The notes below the pieces were generated by a model that did no database searches, was not told the DNA's origin, and saw nothing but the letters and a program-made list of their open reading frames with translations. The position numbers and the translations under genes are program-made. Source: Chamaecyparis obtusa (taxonomy: Eukaryota; Streptophyta; Pinopsida; Cupressales; Cupressaceae). Taken from it: DNA of 64,000 nucleotides. Numbering within the stretch: the stretch's first letter is position 1; the number at the start of each line of letters is the position of its first letter. Location: the NCBI GenBank assembly GCA_027943335.1, contig BSBK01007726.1:124001-188000 (forward strand), read 5' to 3'. This document shows positions 34,471-46,515 of the stretch, piece by piece.

Positions 34471-35120
34471 AATTGGCCCATACCAAAAACTCCAGGAGAA
34501 GTCAGGAGCTTTCATGGATTGGCTACCTTTTATAGGAAGTTTATAAAAAAATTCAGTCACATTTGTGCACTTTTACTTGATACCATCAAGGGTGGTAGAA
34601 AAACAAAGTTCCAGTGGACAACACAAGAAGATGAATATTTTAAGTATTTCAAGGAGAGAGTAGCACAATATCCCATTTTGGCAATACCTACCTTAAACAA
34701 ATTGCTCACAATGGAGACCAATGCTAGCAATCTAGCCATAGGCGCAATCCTCAGTCAGGATGGAAGACTAGTGGATTTCTTCTCTAAAAAAATGAATGAA
34801 GCAAAGAAGAAATATAGTACATATGACTTGGAAATTTATGCTATGGTTCAAGACCTCAAGAAATGGAGACACTACTTGCTTCCTAAGGAATTTATTGTCT
34901 TTACAAATAATCATTCTTTAAGTTTTCTGAATAGTTAGGATAAACTAAGCTGCTGGCACATGAAATGGGTTAAATAAGTCCAAGCATTCACATTTTCTAT
35001 AAAGCATAAGAAAGGAACCTCAAAAAAAGTTGTAGATGCTCTTAATAGAAGAGTGTTTTTGGTTGAAGAAGTGTAGGTACAAAGCATAGGAATTGATGCC
35101 TTCAAGTACCTATACAAGGA
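34471..35120 (+). pseudogene. Plus array copy 2: RNase H
   Basis: The same open frame (34177-34938) continues VRSFHGLATFYRKFIKKFSH and METNASNLAIGAILSQDG. The catalytic Asp of DASN is Asn here (TNASN), a different loss from copy 1. It ends at a TAG after LSFLNS, and the remainder, including VVDALNRR for the tether, has stops. Confidence 0.87.
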
Positions 35121-36010
35121 TGAGTCTACTTTGGTTATATCTATGAGGTTTTCTCTACTCTATCAGATGCATATAATACTAATTTTTCAAAATATTTATT
35201 GTAGAATGGCCTTTTGTTCAAAGGAGGTCAACTCTGTATTCCTAAATACTCCATGAGAGAATATTTGATTAGAGAGAAGCATTGTGGTACATTAGGAGGT
35301 CATTTTGGCATAGATAAGACACTTGAACTTGTAAGGAGAAACTATCATTGGTCTCGGTTACCCATTGATGTCAGAAAGTTTGTTGAGTCATGCACTATTT
35401 GTCAAAGTGCTAAAGGAGTTAGGACCAATCAAGGTCTCTATCAACCACTCCCTATTCCAACAAATCCATGGGATAGTGTGAGTATGGATTTTTTCTTAGG
35501 ACTTATGAGAACTAAACAAGGATTTGATAGTATCTTTGTTATAGCTGACCGATTTAGCAAAATGGAACACTTTGTTCCTTGTAAAGTTTCTAATGATGCT
35601 TCAAATATTGATAACTTGTTATTTAAATAAGTGGCTAGAATTCATGGATTGCCAACATCAATTATCTCAGACAGAGATGTGAAATTCCAAGGGCACTTTT
35701 GGAGAACCCTTTGGAAAACTTTGGGGACAAACCTATCATTCAGTTTTGTATACCATCCATAGACCGATGGGAAGATGCAAGTTGTAAATGGATCATTAGG
35801 AAACCTTCTAGGTGTCTAACAAAACAATATGGGTAGACTTGGGATGCTATCCTTCCTCAAGCCGAATTTGATTTCAATGATTCAGTGAACAGGTCAGTAG
35901 GGAATAAACCATTCCAATTGAATTATGGCCTTCATCCAAGAAGAGTTATGGAATTGAGAGAGTTACCAAATAACTTTAAAGTCACTGCATAGGGAGAATA
36001 ATTGTCTACA
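35121..36010 (+). pseudogene. Plus array copy 2: integrase
   Basis: Frame 35214-35630 (138 codons) holds the zinc region (HCGTLGGHFGIDKTLELVRR, ESCTICQSAKGV) and the core VSMDFFLGLMRTKQGFDSI. After a TAA, LPTSIISDRDVKFQGHFW gives the second catalytic Asp. The third region reads YHP*TDGKMQVVN. Later frames (KPFQLNYGLHPRRVME) are broken by TAG. It is slightly better preserved than copy 1. Confidence 0.87.
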
Positions 36011-36565
36011 TTGATCAAATAGATTCATGATCAAGTCTGAGATACATTGAGTCAGAATACTGCAAAGTACAAAGAACAGGCGTATAAGAAGAAAATACAT
36101 GTTACTTTCAAAGAAGGAGATCAAGTATGGGCATACTTGAATAAGGCAAGACTACCTAGGGGACACACCAAATTGTAGATGAGAAAGATCGGTCCCTATC
36201 AAATACTTCATAAATTTGTGGATAATGCATATGAAATTTCTTTACCCCCTACTATTTCCATTTCTCCTATCTTTAACATTTGTGATCTCACTCCTTTTAA
36301 GGGTGATGCAGGATCTAATAAAACTTTGCAGGATACTGAAGATACATAGGTAGAATAGATAAAGGACTTACCACCAAGACAACCACTACACTTGGAAAAG
36401 ATTCTGGACTCTAAAGTTGTCAAACAAACTAGGAAGAAGACCTACAAAGACTACTAGGTTAAATGGAAGGGGTTACCAAATATTGATGCTACATGGATGA
36501 GTGAAGAGTGTATCAACTAGCATGGAACATCGGTTCAAAAAATTCTCTCAAGTGGTACTTGATTT
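36011..36565 (+). pseudogene. Plus array copy 2: integrase C-terminus and chromodomain
   Basis: KEGDQVWAYLNKARLPRGHT, then stops, MRKIGPYQILHKFVDNAYEI, and a chromodomain region ILDSKVVKQTRKKTYKDY*V with KWKGLPNIDATWMSEE at about 36400-36510. It is collinear with copy 1 and ends near the polypurine tract. Confidence 0.83.
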
Positions 36566-36572
36566 TTTAATA

Positions 36573-36582
36573 AAAGGGAGTA
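36573..36582 (+). promoter_or_regulatory. Polypurine tract of the plus array
   Basis: aaaagggagta lies directly before the 3' LTR. The matching tract at 26426-26436 precedes the middle LTR. Confidence 0.78.
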
Positions 36583-38191
36583 TTGTGCAAGAGCACCCCC
36601 TCCACTCTTCACAACACATATACTTCTAGGGTCTTTAATAAGCCAACTTGTAAGACCTAGTCACCCTTGGTGTGGTCATAAACCATGGGTTTTTGACTAT
36701 GGTCCAAAGGAACATTTAGGAGTTTAGATTTTCCTAGGTGTCTTTTAAGTTATTTCAATAATGTTTTGGATCATTAGGATCCAAGGCTTAGTCCTATAGG
36801 CTCATTAGGAGCAAGAATGCAACATTTTGCAAAAGTTGCAAAATGCAAGAAATGTTGCTCGGAAACTTCTTTGAAAAGTTGCTACCAACTTGTAAAACAA
36901 CCACCCAACAGTCACAACCTTTGAAAAATAGTTGGATCCATTGGGGAAGGTCTTCATATATCCCTTTCAGGTAGGTGGAAGCCAATGATGATGAAACTCT
37001 ATGTAATTTTTGTATTCAATCAATAAAAATGCCTATTTTTCTCTACGTTCTAGACTGTAAACACTACGTGTATGGATTGGTATAGAAGTGCAAAGAAGAA
37101 AATTGTTTGATCTAACATTTTTCATGAATTAGGAATCCAATTATTTTGATTTGAGTTAGTTTGGAGATCAGATTCAAGAGATAGAAGAATCGGTTTACCA
37201 GGTTTTTAGGAAACCCTCCTAAACTAGGGTTTTAAACAAATAATTCCCTAACTTTCTTTTCCTTCATGGGATTCCCATGAGAAGTGGGTAAATGAAATTA
37301 GTGTCAATTTCTTCTAGATTCTCAAGAGTGTAGATGAAAGGGGATTGTTTTGAGAAGTCTTCTTGTAGGCTCTAGGCCAAGCATCTCTATGTGCTTGGTA
37401 CAAAATATGGAAGAGTGAAGTGACAGTAGCACTTCAAGGGTGGATAAAAGCAATCTGATGATAGATTGTTGTCTCTTTGGGATTAATAACACCATTTCAA
37501 TCGATGGTCTTTCTTGGACAATTGACTGGTGAACATTTCCTTAAGTAACCAAGTCAATTAGCCTTATTAGGACTAGTGGATCAGGAATTGTTAGGTATTG
37601 TCCTTATTGTTGAGATCTTGTGATCTAGAGGTTTGGTACAAGTATAAAAAGAGTGTCCAAGTATGCTATGTGTTTTATAAGTTCCTTGTAAGAATCTAGA
37701 ACTAAGCCCTTACAACCTCACCCAAAAGGCTACAAGCCCTGCAAGGCCTAAAACTGAGAACTTGTTGTCCAAAACCTATAAGGTGTGGAAATCAATCCCA
37801 TAGTAGATAGTTAGTAAGCATGGAACCTTTCCATCCCCTTTCCTAATATGAGTGTTCCCATTTCAAGTTTGAACCGGTAAGGGTACTTCATAGTAGGGAT
37901 TACCAAGCATCAGGAAACTACTTAGTAAAGCCATCGAGCCCACTCAGATAACATGAGTACCAAACATCAACCAAGCTCACTTGGTCAAAGAAGGAACCAA
38001 GTAACAACTGCGATCAATGGAGTAAAAGCCAGTTAAAGACATTAAATCCTCTAGTGAGGATAGTGTATTTGTATTTGTTATAGGATCTTCTAAAGGTTTA
38101 GAGCACTCTCCTAAGCCTACTTTGGGTTCAAAGAAACACCGAAGGTCTCACCACTTACCTAGTTGCCTAAATAGGGGAGAGCTCTACATCA
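36583..38191 (+). repeat. 3' LTR of the plus gypsy array
   Basis: It matches 20176-21784 in full. It starts ttgtgcaagag (first G mutated) and ends ctctacatca. The TATA-like tataaaaag is at about 37642-37650. The aagag duplication follows at 38192. Confidence 0.92.
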
Positions 38192-38938
38192 AAGAGTTAT
38201 AGAAATGGAGTAACCATAGGAAAATGAGGAATTTTTGGAAATTCAATAAAATAATGATGCAAGAAGAGTGGTGTATGAGAGAACTAGTATCACAAAACAA
38301 AGATAATAAAAAATATGTATTGATGCTAAAATAGTGATTTCAAATGTGATCCAAACAAATGATAAGAGATGAAATAATGTTATTTCTATCATAATGGTGA
38401 ATGAAAACACATTACAGTCAAGGAAAATCATAGTTATCTTAGGAGATGATTGGATGATTTGAGTATTCTTGTAAGCATTGAGAAAGAGAATCAAGAGAAA
38501 AGTTAAATATTCAACTCAGTGATGTTCAAGGTTCAAGACAAAGATCTAAGTAGTGTATCAAAAGACAATAACAATGGAGTTCAAAACCACTATTTTGAAA
38601 ATATAACATGACAATGATCTTTATGTATATCTTTAAACGGTGATGTTTAAAGTAGTCAAGTCTCCTAAGAATAGAAGTGACAAAGAAGGAATGCATGGAG
38701 TTAACAACACATAATAAAGCATAGTGGAAAAATGCATTCATAGATGCAAGAAAAGATAGTAATATAAAAAATAATGAATAAAAAAAAATTTAATGAGAAG
38801 TATTAAGAACGATATGATAAGATCTTAGAAAAGTCAATATATGATGCAAAAGTAGTGCTATATTTTGTTATAGTAGATCATATCAATGTTTTATAATAGT
38901 TCTAATGAATTTTTAAATTGTGAGAATGAAACATAATC
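38192..38938. other. Unassigned AT-rich DNA
   Basis: No convincing gene, repeat or boundary. It joins 18728-20175 when the plus gypsy array is removed. Confidence 0.55.
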
Positions 38939-39161
38939 ATGGTAATATGGATAAATGATAGTTTTAGATGTCATGATAGTGGAAATGACACTAGTAAAAA
39001 TAAAGGATTCCTATCTATATTAATTAACAAGGGTGAGATGATTTTCATGGAACAAAGAGCATCTTTGTTAAAAGATGTAGTCATAAGAGCATCTATGTTA
39101 GAAGATGTAGTCATAATGAGTGCAATCCTTAGCAACAATAGAGTTGAAAAGGGAATACATT
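38939..39161 (+). pseudogene. Unknown open frame interrupted by the solo LTR (left part)
   Basis: An open frame from an ATG at 38939 runs up to the solo LTR. It contains two tandem 30-bp units (39055-39084, 39085-39114) that encode RASLLKDVVI and RASMLEDVVI. If the LTR and one copy of its duplication are removed, the frame continues without a stop from 39161 into 43557-43678, for about 115 codons. I do not recognise the protein; it may be an old element fragment. Its composition (Lys/Ile/Met-rich) is that of the AT-rich surroundings. Confidence 0.35.
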
Positions 39162-41280
39162 TGTAGTACCCCTACCCCTAGTCCGATTTTATTAATGTTA
39201 TGATTACTCTAGGATGTTAGATTATATGTTAGGAAATCATCAATGCTTATGATTTCATTGACCCCATACTTGCATGTGTATGGTTGATGTATTTTTTTTA
39301 CATTTTTATTTGACGTGTCTGATGTGGTTGAGGGACGGAGTCATAGTTACTTGCTTTTGAAATCCACACGATCGGCTAATCCTCGCCATTGTCTGTTATA
39401 TATTATTATATGTACATGCTTCATCTTTTGATGACAGGTTCGCAGGTATAGGGCATCGTCTTCTCTGAATTGACAAGAGTGAGCATGCCCACAAACATTC
39501 ATCTCAATGGTAAAGAGGGGAGATAATTCATAGGCCCAAACGCTAACCCTAAGCCTAATTTATCCTAGGTTTGGACAAGTACCAGTATGACTACCTTACC
39601 CGAATTCACCTGGTTGGTATGAATTCGTGGATCCCGTTCTTGAGTTTGTGCATGGTTTCAGTTTGCTTGGTTTTCTATGCTTGATTTTATTGCATTTGAT
39701 TCAGTTGAGTTGTGAATTATTTAGGTGATTTTATATGATTATCTATGTTAGGACTATAGTTGAATTTAATAATTAAATTATGTTCCTATGTTTAATTTGG
39801 AAAATTATCTAAAGTCGATTATTTGATTTATTGGAATTAATTGATTATGTAATCATAATTAGGATTACTTATGTTGAGTGCATTATTAAATAATTGAATA
39901 TTTATATGCATGTCCTAGGATGTATTTAATATTTAATTTATTTAATTTGGTTTTAATTATTAACATGTGCTCAAATGGTAAATGTTTAGAATTATGATTG
40001 TTTATATTATTAAATAATTAATTGCATGAACTTGTGATGCATTGATTATTTAATTTATTTAATAAATGAATTTAAATTAAAACATGTGCAAAATTGGAAA
40101 AAGCATTTGTTTTAAAAAAAAACAACTAGCTTTCAAAAGTTAAGTTGGGTTGTGCTTTTAAAAGATATTTTAAATTAATTAATTGTAATTACTTTCAAAT
40201 TTGGAATTGGAGTTGAATTAAGAGTTGTCTTATGAGTCACTTTTCTGATTTGAGTTGAACTAGTTGTCTTCTGTGATTGCTTGAATTTGGGGATTGAATT
40301 CTTATTAGGGGACTTTTGCATTCATTTTTTGGGAGACAAGTTTTGGAGAGAATTTTTGGAGAAGGCTTGTGTGCTTGGTAATTTGGAGAATTGTGGATTG
40401 TTATGGCTGCTTGTTGAATTGAGTTTCTCCATGCATCTGGATTGGGCACCTGGTTGGAAATCAGCTTTCAAATCTGTAGGTTGTGTTTGATTCTAGAGAA
40501 AATTTTGTTCACATATTTACAGGGGTTTCCATTTTTATTCCGTTTCTGGCATTGGATTTGAGGTAGGTTTTTTGGATTTGTCTATCAGATTTGTATTCAC
40601 TTATGTTTATCTTTCTATGTTTTATAGTGTTCTATGTTTTCAATTTTGATAAATCTTTTCTTATAATGGATCTAGGTATTCTGAAACGCTGGTATAGTTG
40701 TTTTATATATATTACTACAATTTGGCATTGTACTGGTGAAATTTTGTCAATAGGTTGTAATCATGTTTTATAGTTAGACTATAGTGATGGTAGAAAAATA
40801 AATACCTTTACAAGGAAAATCAATTTAGATGCAAAAATTCCAATTCTGGAAAGAAAATATCATTCTCTGTATTAAAATGATTGTTGTCTAATAATGTCAG
40901 GAAAAGAAAAAAATAAAATGGAATAGATTCTTGGTAAAAGAATCTCCATATAATTGTTTAAAAATGTCAAGGGTTTAAAAGGAATTAGGTGTTGTGAAAA
41001 CCCAATTCGGTTACGAGGAACAATTCTGGAAAAAAATGCTGTGTGTAAAAGTACAGTTGATTAAATATTTGTGTCAGTAAATAAAAATATATAAATCTCA
41101 GCAAATAATATTATTAAACCTGTTTTACAATATATATACATATATTCATTAATAAAATAAAAATTAAGTTTCATTGCATATGGAAAGGCAACATAAAAAA
41201 AATGAATGTTAAAAAAAATTGTAAAAAGTTTTGTTGTTTGAAATTGTTAAAAAAAAAATAAATATCAAAATTTAGTAGTG

Positions 41281-41420
41281 GGGGGGCGACCACCACCTAT
41301 CCCCTACCCCGCACCCCCTGCCTGTCGTGCGTACAACGCTGCAGAGGGCGCTGCCGCCGGCAGTACCTCTATCGTGGCAGAGGGTACTACCGTCGGCAGA
41401 CCCTGTCACGGGCCGCACGG
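41281..41420. repeat. GC-rich block with a 23-bp repeat inside the solo LTR
   Basis: About 140 bp of high GC content stands in otherwise AT-rich LTR. gcagagggcgctgccgcc plus ggcag at 41341-41363 recurs with 4 changes at 41377-41399. CpG sites are frequent here and rare around it. Confidence 0.75.
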
Positions 41421-42510
41421 GTTAGTGCATAAAGCACTTTAAAAAAAAACATAAACTTATTTTTTGTTATGTGAATTTAATTTGCTTTTATAAATTTTAT
41501 TAATTTGAAAATTTCTATATTAAGTTTTATTTAAATTGTTTTATTTTTTTAATCTAATTTAATTTAGTATATTTAAATTTGTTATTAATTTAGTTAATTC
41601 AGTTTATTTTAATTTAATTAAATTTAGTATTCTTTTAATTTATTAGATTGTTTTATGCTGTTAATTTATTATTTAGTTTATTAATTTGTAATTGATAAAC
41701 TAGTAAATAATTGGAACTATAATTTATTTTGTTTATTGATTAACTTTGTAAAATAATTTATTAAGGGCTGCTTGATTTTATTTGCATGATTAAGATTGTT
41801 GTTTAATTTATTATGAGATAAATTTGTCTTTAGTTAATTTGGATTAATTATTAAAGGTATTTTTATTTGATAATAAATCAATCTAATTGATTTATTTAAA
41901 TTTGATTGGATTCAACATATGAAAATTGATATAGACAAGTGTAGAGCATTTTCTTATATAGAAGCAATTATTCGTTAAATGTTTATGTATATACTGAAAT
42001 TGGGCAAATTTTCTATTGAATTTCTAGAACGTCATTAGGGAATATTTCTTTTATGAGTGACTTTAGTATGCTCGTTAAGTCATGATTCTTTCATCTCTAT
42101 TATGCGATCCATATTCTGTTAGGATCATGCTCATTGTGATGTTTCGATGCCTAAAGTTCCTGATTAATTTTCTAGTTTGTGTGTGTTGGCTTCTCTTTTC
42201 TAAATTATATTCATGTGCATCTTGTGATGTCGGGAATTAGATGGCCTAGGGGAAACAGAGGCAGGGTTATGTATCAGTTGGATTGTATTTCAGTATCATG
42301 ATTATGTGTGTGGCTATTTTGATTGTTATCTATGAATCAATCTTATGGGCTTTGGTTGGTTATAATCAATTTTTGGTATTTGTGTAATCATTTGGGTTTC
42401 TCTGTGTGAAACCACATCTAGGATTACTTGTTTGTATACCTGTTGGATGTTTGTGAGATTATGAGCCTAGGGGAGGTTGAGTACGTGCATCTTAGGGGAG
42501 TGGCTTGCAA

Positions 42511-42778
42511 TAGGGGCCGGGACCCGAAGTGGTCAGCACCTGGGTAACCTATTGTAGGTTATGTAATTAAGTGATAACATAATAATTAAAACTTGTCGAG
42601 TTCATTTAAAAAGATAATTCTGAGTATGGTTATGATTAGAATTCCTCATATATGAGAGAGAGTATTCTAATCCCACATGGATCATATTGAGGGTCTGGGG
42701 CCCAGAGTGGCCAGTCTAGGGTAACTCAATGCTTGAGAGTCTGGGGTCCATCGTGACCAGTCCAGGGTACTCAAGTAG
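42511..42778. repeat. 45-bp repeat unit, three copies, in the solo LTR
   Basis: Two adjacent copies (42688-42732 and 42733-42778) share gtctgggg, gaccagtc or gccagtct, and agggta. A third diverged copy is at about 42511-42550 (gggccgggacccgaagtggtc). The function is unknown. Confidence 0.75.
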
Positions 42779-43556
42779 ATAGACATGTGATGACACTCCC
42801 ATAGCATGTAGCCTAAGTCATCTCTTGAGTGTCTGTTTATGGCTCTGGATTAGTGTGTCTCACCCTGCACTTTTTTTTCTGTGTACCTTGAGTAGAGAGT
42901 CTTCAGGATTCCTTGCTAGTGATTTATCCTTGTTTGGTTTTGGTCATCCGATTGAGGTTTGTGGTTATCTCCTCAGCACGGTGGGAGTGGACCATTTAGG
43001 TTAACGAGGTCGGGTGGTAGTGATTCTTTACCATTTGAGATTCGACGTCCTGGTGCTAGTGCTGTTGGTTCTTCTGCAGTTGGTTGCCTTCATGATTCTT
43101 CATTGTTCTTCATTATTGGTTTCTTATCATAGCTTCTTTATTGTAGTCTATATTAGAGTATTGCATGTGATACCTAATATGGACATTGTACTTTTGTGTT
43201 AGATTTATTATTACATACCCTGTGACATGTGCAGTGGATGTCAGTGTATGGGTTATCATGGATGTCCATGAGGATTGTATGTTTTCGATGTAAGTTGTTA
43301 TTGTATCATTTATGCTATAGAAACTTTTGTTATCTTTCTTTAGTTATTTTATTTGTTCTTAAGTAATTCTATGTCAAGGGACCCTCGGGATTTGTAATCT
43401 GTGTTGGATGTTGTTCAATGTGAATAAATGGTGATTGCTTCCCCACTGTTGTATTATCTTGTATGTTAACTTTTTTTAAAAAAAAATGTTCACCAAACTT
43501 AGTAGCAACTTATAGGTTATCTTCTCTTGGGGTCCCTGGTGGGGTGTTACAACATT

Positions 43557-45007
43557 TCATAAAGGAATGTGTGACAATAACAAGGGTATCAATGAAGATA
43601 TTTCTAAGCATTGTGAGGATACATAAAGACATAATGGAAATTTTTTTTGTTGTTCTAAAGAAAATATACAAAGATTAAAAAATAGCCATTCAATGAGGTA
43701 GTTGAGACAATCATGCAAATGTGAAATGAAGACCACATAGGTGAAACAAAGAGATAAATAACATTGAAATGAAGAGTGTCCACAAAAAAGTAGCCATGAA
43801 TACATTGCTATAATTATAATTAATAGACAAAAATCAAATATTGAAGATAAAATTTTAAAAAATGGCATAATATATGATAAGAACAAAAACATGGCAAATG
43901 GATAGTGGTAGCCTATAGAATACTCAAAGGCTCCTAGTTTTCAATATGTGAAGGACATCATTAGATATTCAAGGAGTAGTTGAAGGCTTTCAAAGGTGGT
44001 GTTTGGAGAAAATATCCTTTAGTTGAGACTCCACATGGGTGGTTCATTACCCTAGGATAGTTTTGAGAGCATAATTGATTAGTTCACATCAATTTCAACC
44101 CCTGATTTTCAAGCTTTTTTGAGATGCACAAACCAAGAAGAGTTTTTTATGTAAGCTAGAGGAGAGATTAAGTATAGAGACTTCCAGTTATGACACATTT
44201 CAAGGGATTTCTTTTATTTTAGCATATTTCTCCTTTTTCCTTTCTTTCAATTAGAGTTAAGCCTTCTTTTCTATAAGGAAAAAGTGTTACTTATTTCATT
44301 TTGGAGATCTTTCTTCTTAAATTTCTTGCACATAGAAGAAAGAAGAATATTTTATAACTCTTATGAAGCCCTTTTACATTTGTAGCAATAATTTCTTTTC
44401 ATTTAATTTTAATATAAGAGTAGTATTTTTCCTTCCCAAAAAACTTTTTTGTTGATGTTTTGGATGAATGATTTTAGGTATTTACTATGCTTTCCTCTAA
44501 ATATGTCCCATTGATGGATTGTAAAGGAATTTGTTTTTATGATGGAGGAATTCATAGGATGTGTTTGACCATTTTTGGTAAGTTGAAGTTGTGAAAATTT
44601 ATTTTCCTTCATGCAAATATTGAACACAAGACTTCTTATGAAATGTTTATGCATTTCATTATCCGAGTTAAGTTGTGATGAAAAAGAGTCTCCTTTATTG
44701 AATGTATTATGAGTTAGAACAACTATTTGTATTTCTCATGCATATTGTGAATCACCTCCTAGGATAGAGTTTCCTTCTTCCCTTTTCCCAAGGAGAACTC
44801 AATAGTATTAGGAGGTACCTAAAGGGAACCAAACCATAACTTGGATATTGATCTTTACAATAGGTAATCCACAACCTAAATATCATTCCATGTAGCACAA
44901 AATAGATGAGTTCACAGCTTAGCATAAGGGTGCAATCCTCCTAATCATAAGACCACTTACATAATGAGGTTTATGAAAGGGTGTTGTGTAGGAATGTATA
45001 GTAGGAG
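43557..45007. other. Unassigned AT-rich DNA right of the solo LTR
   Basis: The first 120 bp continue the open frame interrupted at 39161. The rest has no frame, boundary or repeat I can support. Confidence 0.5.
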
Positions 45008-45020
45008 GATATATATATAT

Positions 45021-45078
<58 letters not shown>

Positions 45079-45377
45079 TATATATATATAGATATATATA
45101 TATATATAGATATATATATATATAGATATATATATATATATATATATATCTATATAGATATATATATATATATATATCTATATATATCTATATATATATA
45201 TATATCTATATATATATATATATCTATATATATATATATATATAGATATATATATATATATCTATATATATATATATATCTATATATATATATATCTATA
45301 TATATATATATCTATATATATATATATATATAGATATATCTATATATATAGATATATATATATATATATATATATAT

Positions 45378-45469
<92 letters not shown>

Positions 45470-45503
45470 ATATATATATATATATCTATATATATATATA
45501 TAT
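45008..45503. repeat. AT microsatellite, about 496 bp
   Basis: Nearly pure (TA)n, with scattered tatatcta and tagatata interruptions that occur on both strands, so the tract is largely self-complementary. Short frames predicted in it are low-complexity artefacts. Confidence 0.97.
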
Positions 45504-46515
45504 GCGTAATCTCATCAACATGATTGAAAAATAGTTTAGTAGGTTGGTTAGAAGTGTTATCATCAAGGTCTTCATCTGCACTCAATGGTATGTTAGGAGG
45601 TAGATCATGAATAGAATGCATAGCATAATCTTCTCTCTAAAGAGATTGATGATTATGATAAGATGTAGGAGAGGAAGAATGATCTAGAGGAGTAACATGC
45701 TTAATCTCTTACACCAAGGTACCTTTGGAAGAAGATGGTTTAGTGGGCACAACTCTTGAATTTTTAATCTCTATTGAGGAGATCATTAATATGAATATGA
45801 ATATTTTCCTCATTAAAAAAATATACCCTAGGAGACCTGTACAAATGTTGTTCATCAATGCTTCATCTATGGGATGTGTCATGTGGGTAAAGTAAAGATA
45901 AAGTATCCTTAAGAGAGGTAATATCATTCTCTTTCTTCAACACATCATTATGAGTAAAATGATCTTTAGGAGAGGGACAAACATAAATCATTAAGGACTC
46001 ATCTATAGAAGGATTTCCAATGAAACACATAGAAAAAAAGATATTTTTAATACAAATAGACATGATATCTTCCTCTTGCACCATATGTTCCTCATAAGGG
46101 ACATACATTTTATGAGAAAGATCATCATTTTTCTTGAAGGCCTCGTCCCTAGGGGGGAAATCCTCAAAAGAAATGTTGACAGTGTCTTCTTACATCAAAA
46201 TATCCTCATGTATAAGAGGGCCTATGTTAGGAGAGAATAAGTAAATTAATCTAGATAGAATATATGGATTTTGAAACTAGTCTAATTGAAAATAAAATGA
46301 TTTTTTTTTTCAATTGAAAGTATATGCGAAATGCCTAAAATAAGAGTTAACAAAGTGCATTTTTTGTGTCTTTTTAACCAATGAATGCAAAAAAGAATTA
46401 AATGCACAAAATGGAATGATGAAATGCATACAAATTAGATCTAAACACAACATCAGAAGTGGAAATTTTATGAGTCAATTTCACCAAAATGTATCATAAG
46501 AAATATGGATATGTG
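45504..46515. other. Unassigned DNA between microsatellite and copia-3 LTR
   Basis: Two short minus-strand frames (45709-45927 and 45863-46108) overlap and have no recognisable domain. The latter part has A- and T-runs. Nothing else is visible. Confidence 0.45.

Larger units (their letters stand above)
20176..38191 (+). mobile_element. Second Ty3/gypsy chromovirus array: LTR-internal-short LTR-internal-LTR
   Basis: The outer LTRs (20176-21784 and 36583-38191) are each about 1.6 kb and are bordered by the perfect 5-bp duplication aagag (20171-20175 and 38192-38196). A third LTR at 26437-26793 has the same ends but only 357 bp. Two internal regions, each with primer site, gag, protease, RT, RNase H, integrase and chromodomain, run left to right. 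Copia-2 interrupts the second. The structure repeats that of the minus array at 2927-14486, in the opposite orientation and in a different subfamily. All pol frames carry stops. Confidence 0.92.
39162..43551 (+). mobile_element. Solo LTR, 4.39 kb, of a long-LTR retrotransposon
   Basis: It starts TGTAGTACCCC and ends GGGGTGTTACA, the inverted ends common in plant Ty3/gypsy LTRs (TGTAACACCCC form). It is flanked by the perfect 5-bp duplication acatt (39157-39161 and 43552-43556). It has no primer site, no coding domain and no second LTR inside. A polyadenylation-like aataaa near 43424 lies about 130 bp before the end. The same terminal 38 bases occur at 18690-18727. A solo LTR forms when recombination between two LTRs removes the interior. 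The orientation is inferred from the polyadenylation signal. Confidence 0.82.

Noticed and set aside
18728..39161. Reading 18685-43551 as one LARD element, with 5' LTR ending at 18727 and 3' LTR at 39162
   Set aside because: No primer site follows 18727. The perfect acatt duplication and the frame re-joining across 39162-43551 favour a separate solo LTR. It remains a possible alternative.
40281..40773. Two short plus-strand frames inside the solo LTR
   Set aside because: AT-rich, no domain and no conserved partner; LTR sequence is noncoding.
44409..44654. 81-codon minus-strand frame in unassigned DNA
   Set aside because: No recognised motif, composition as in surrounding noncoding DNA.
45340..45621. 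Frames of Tyr-Ile repeats
   Set aside because: Direct translation of the AT microsatellite.
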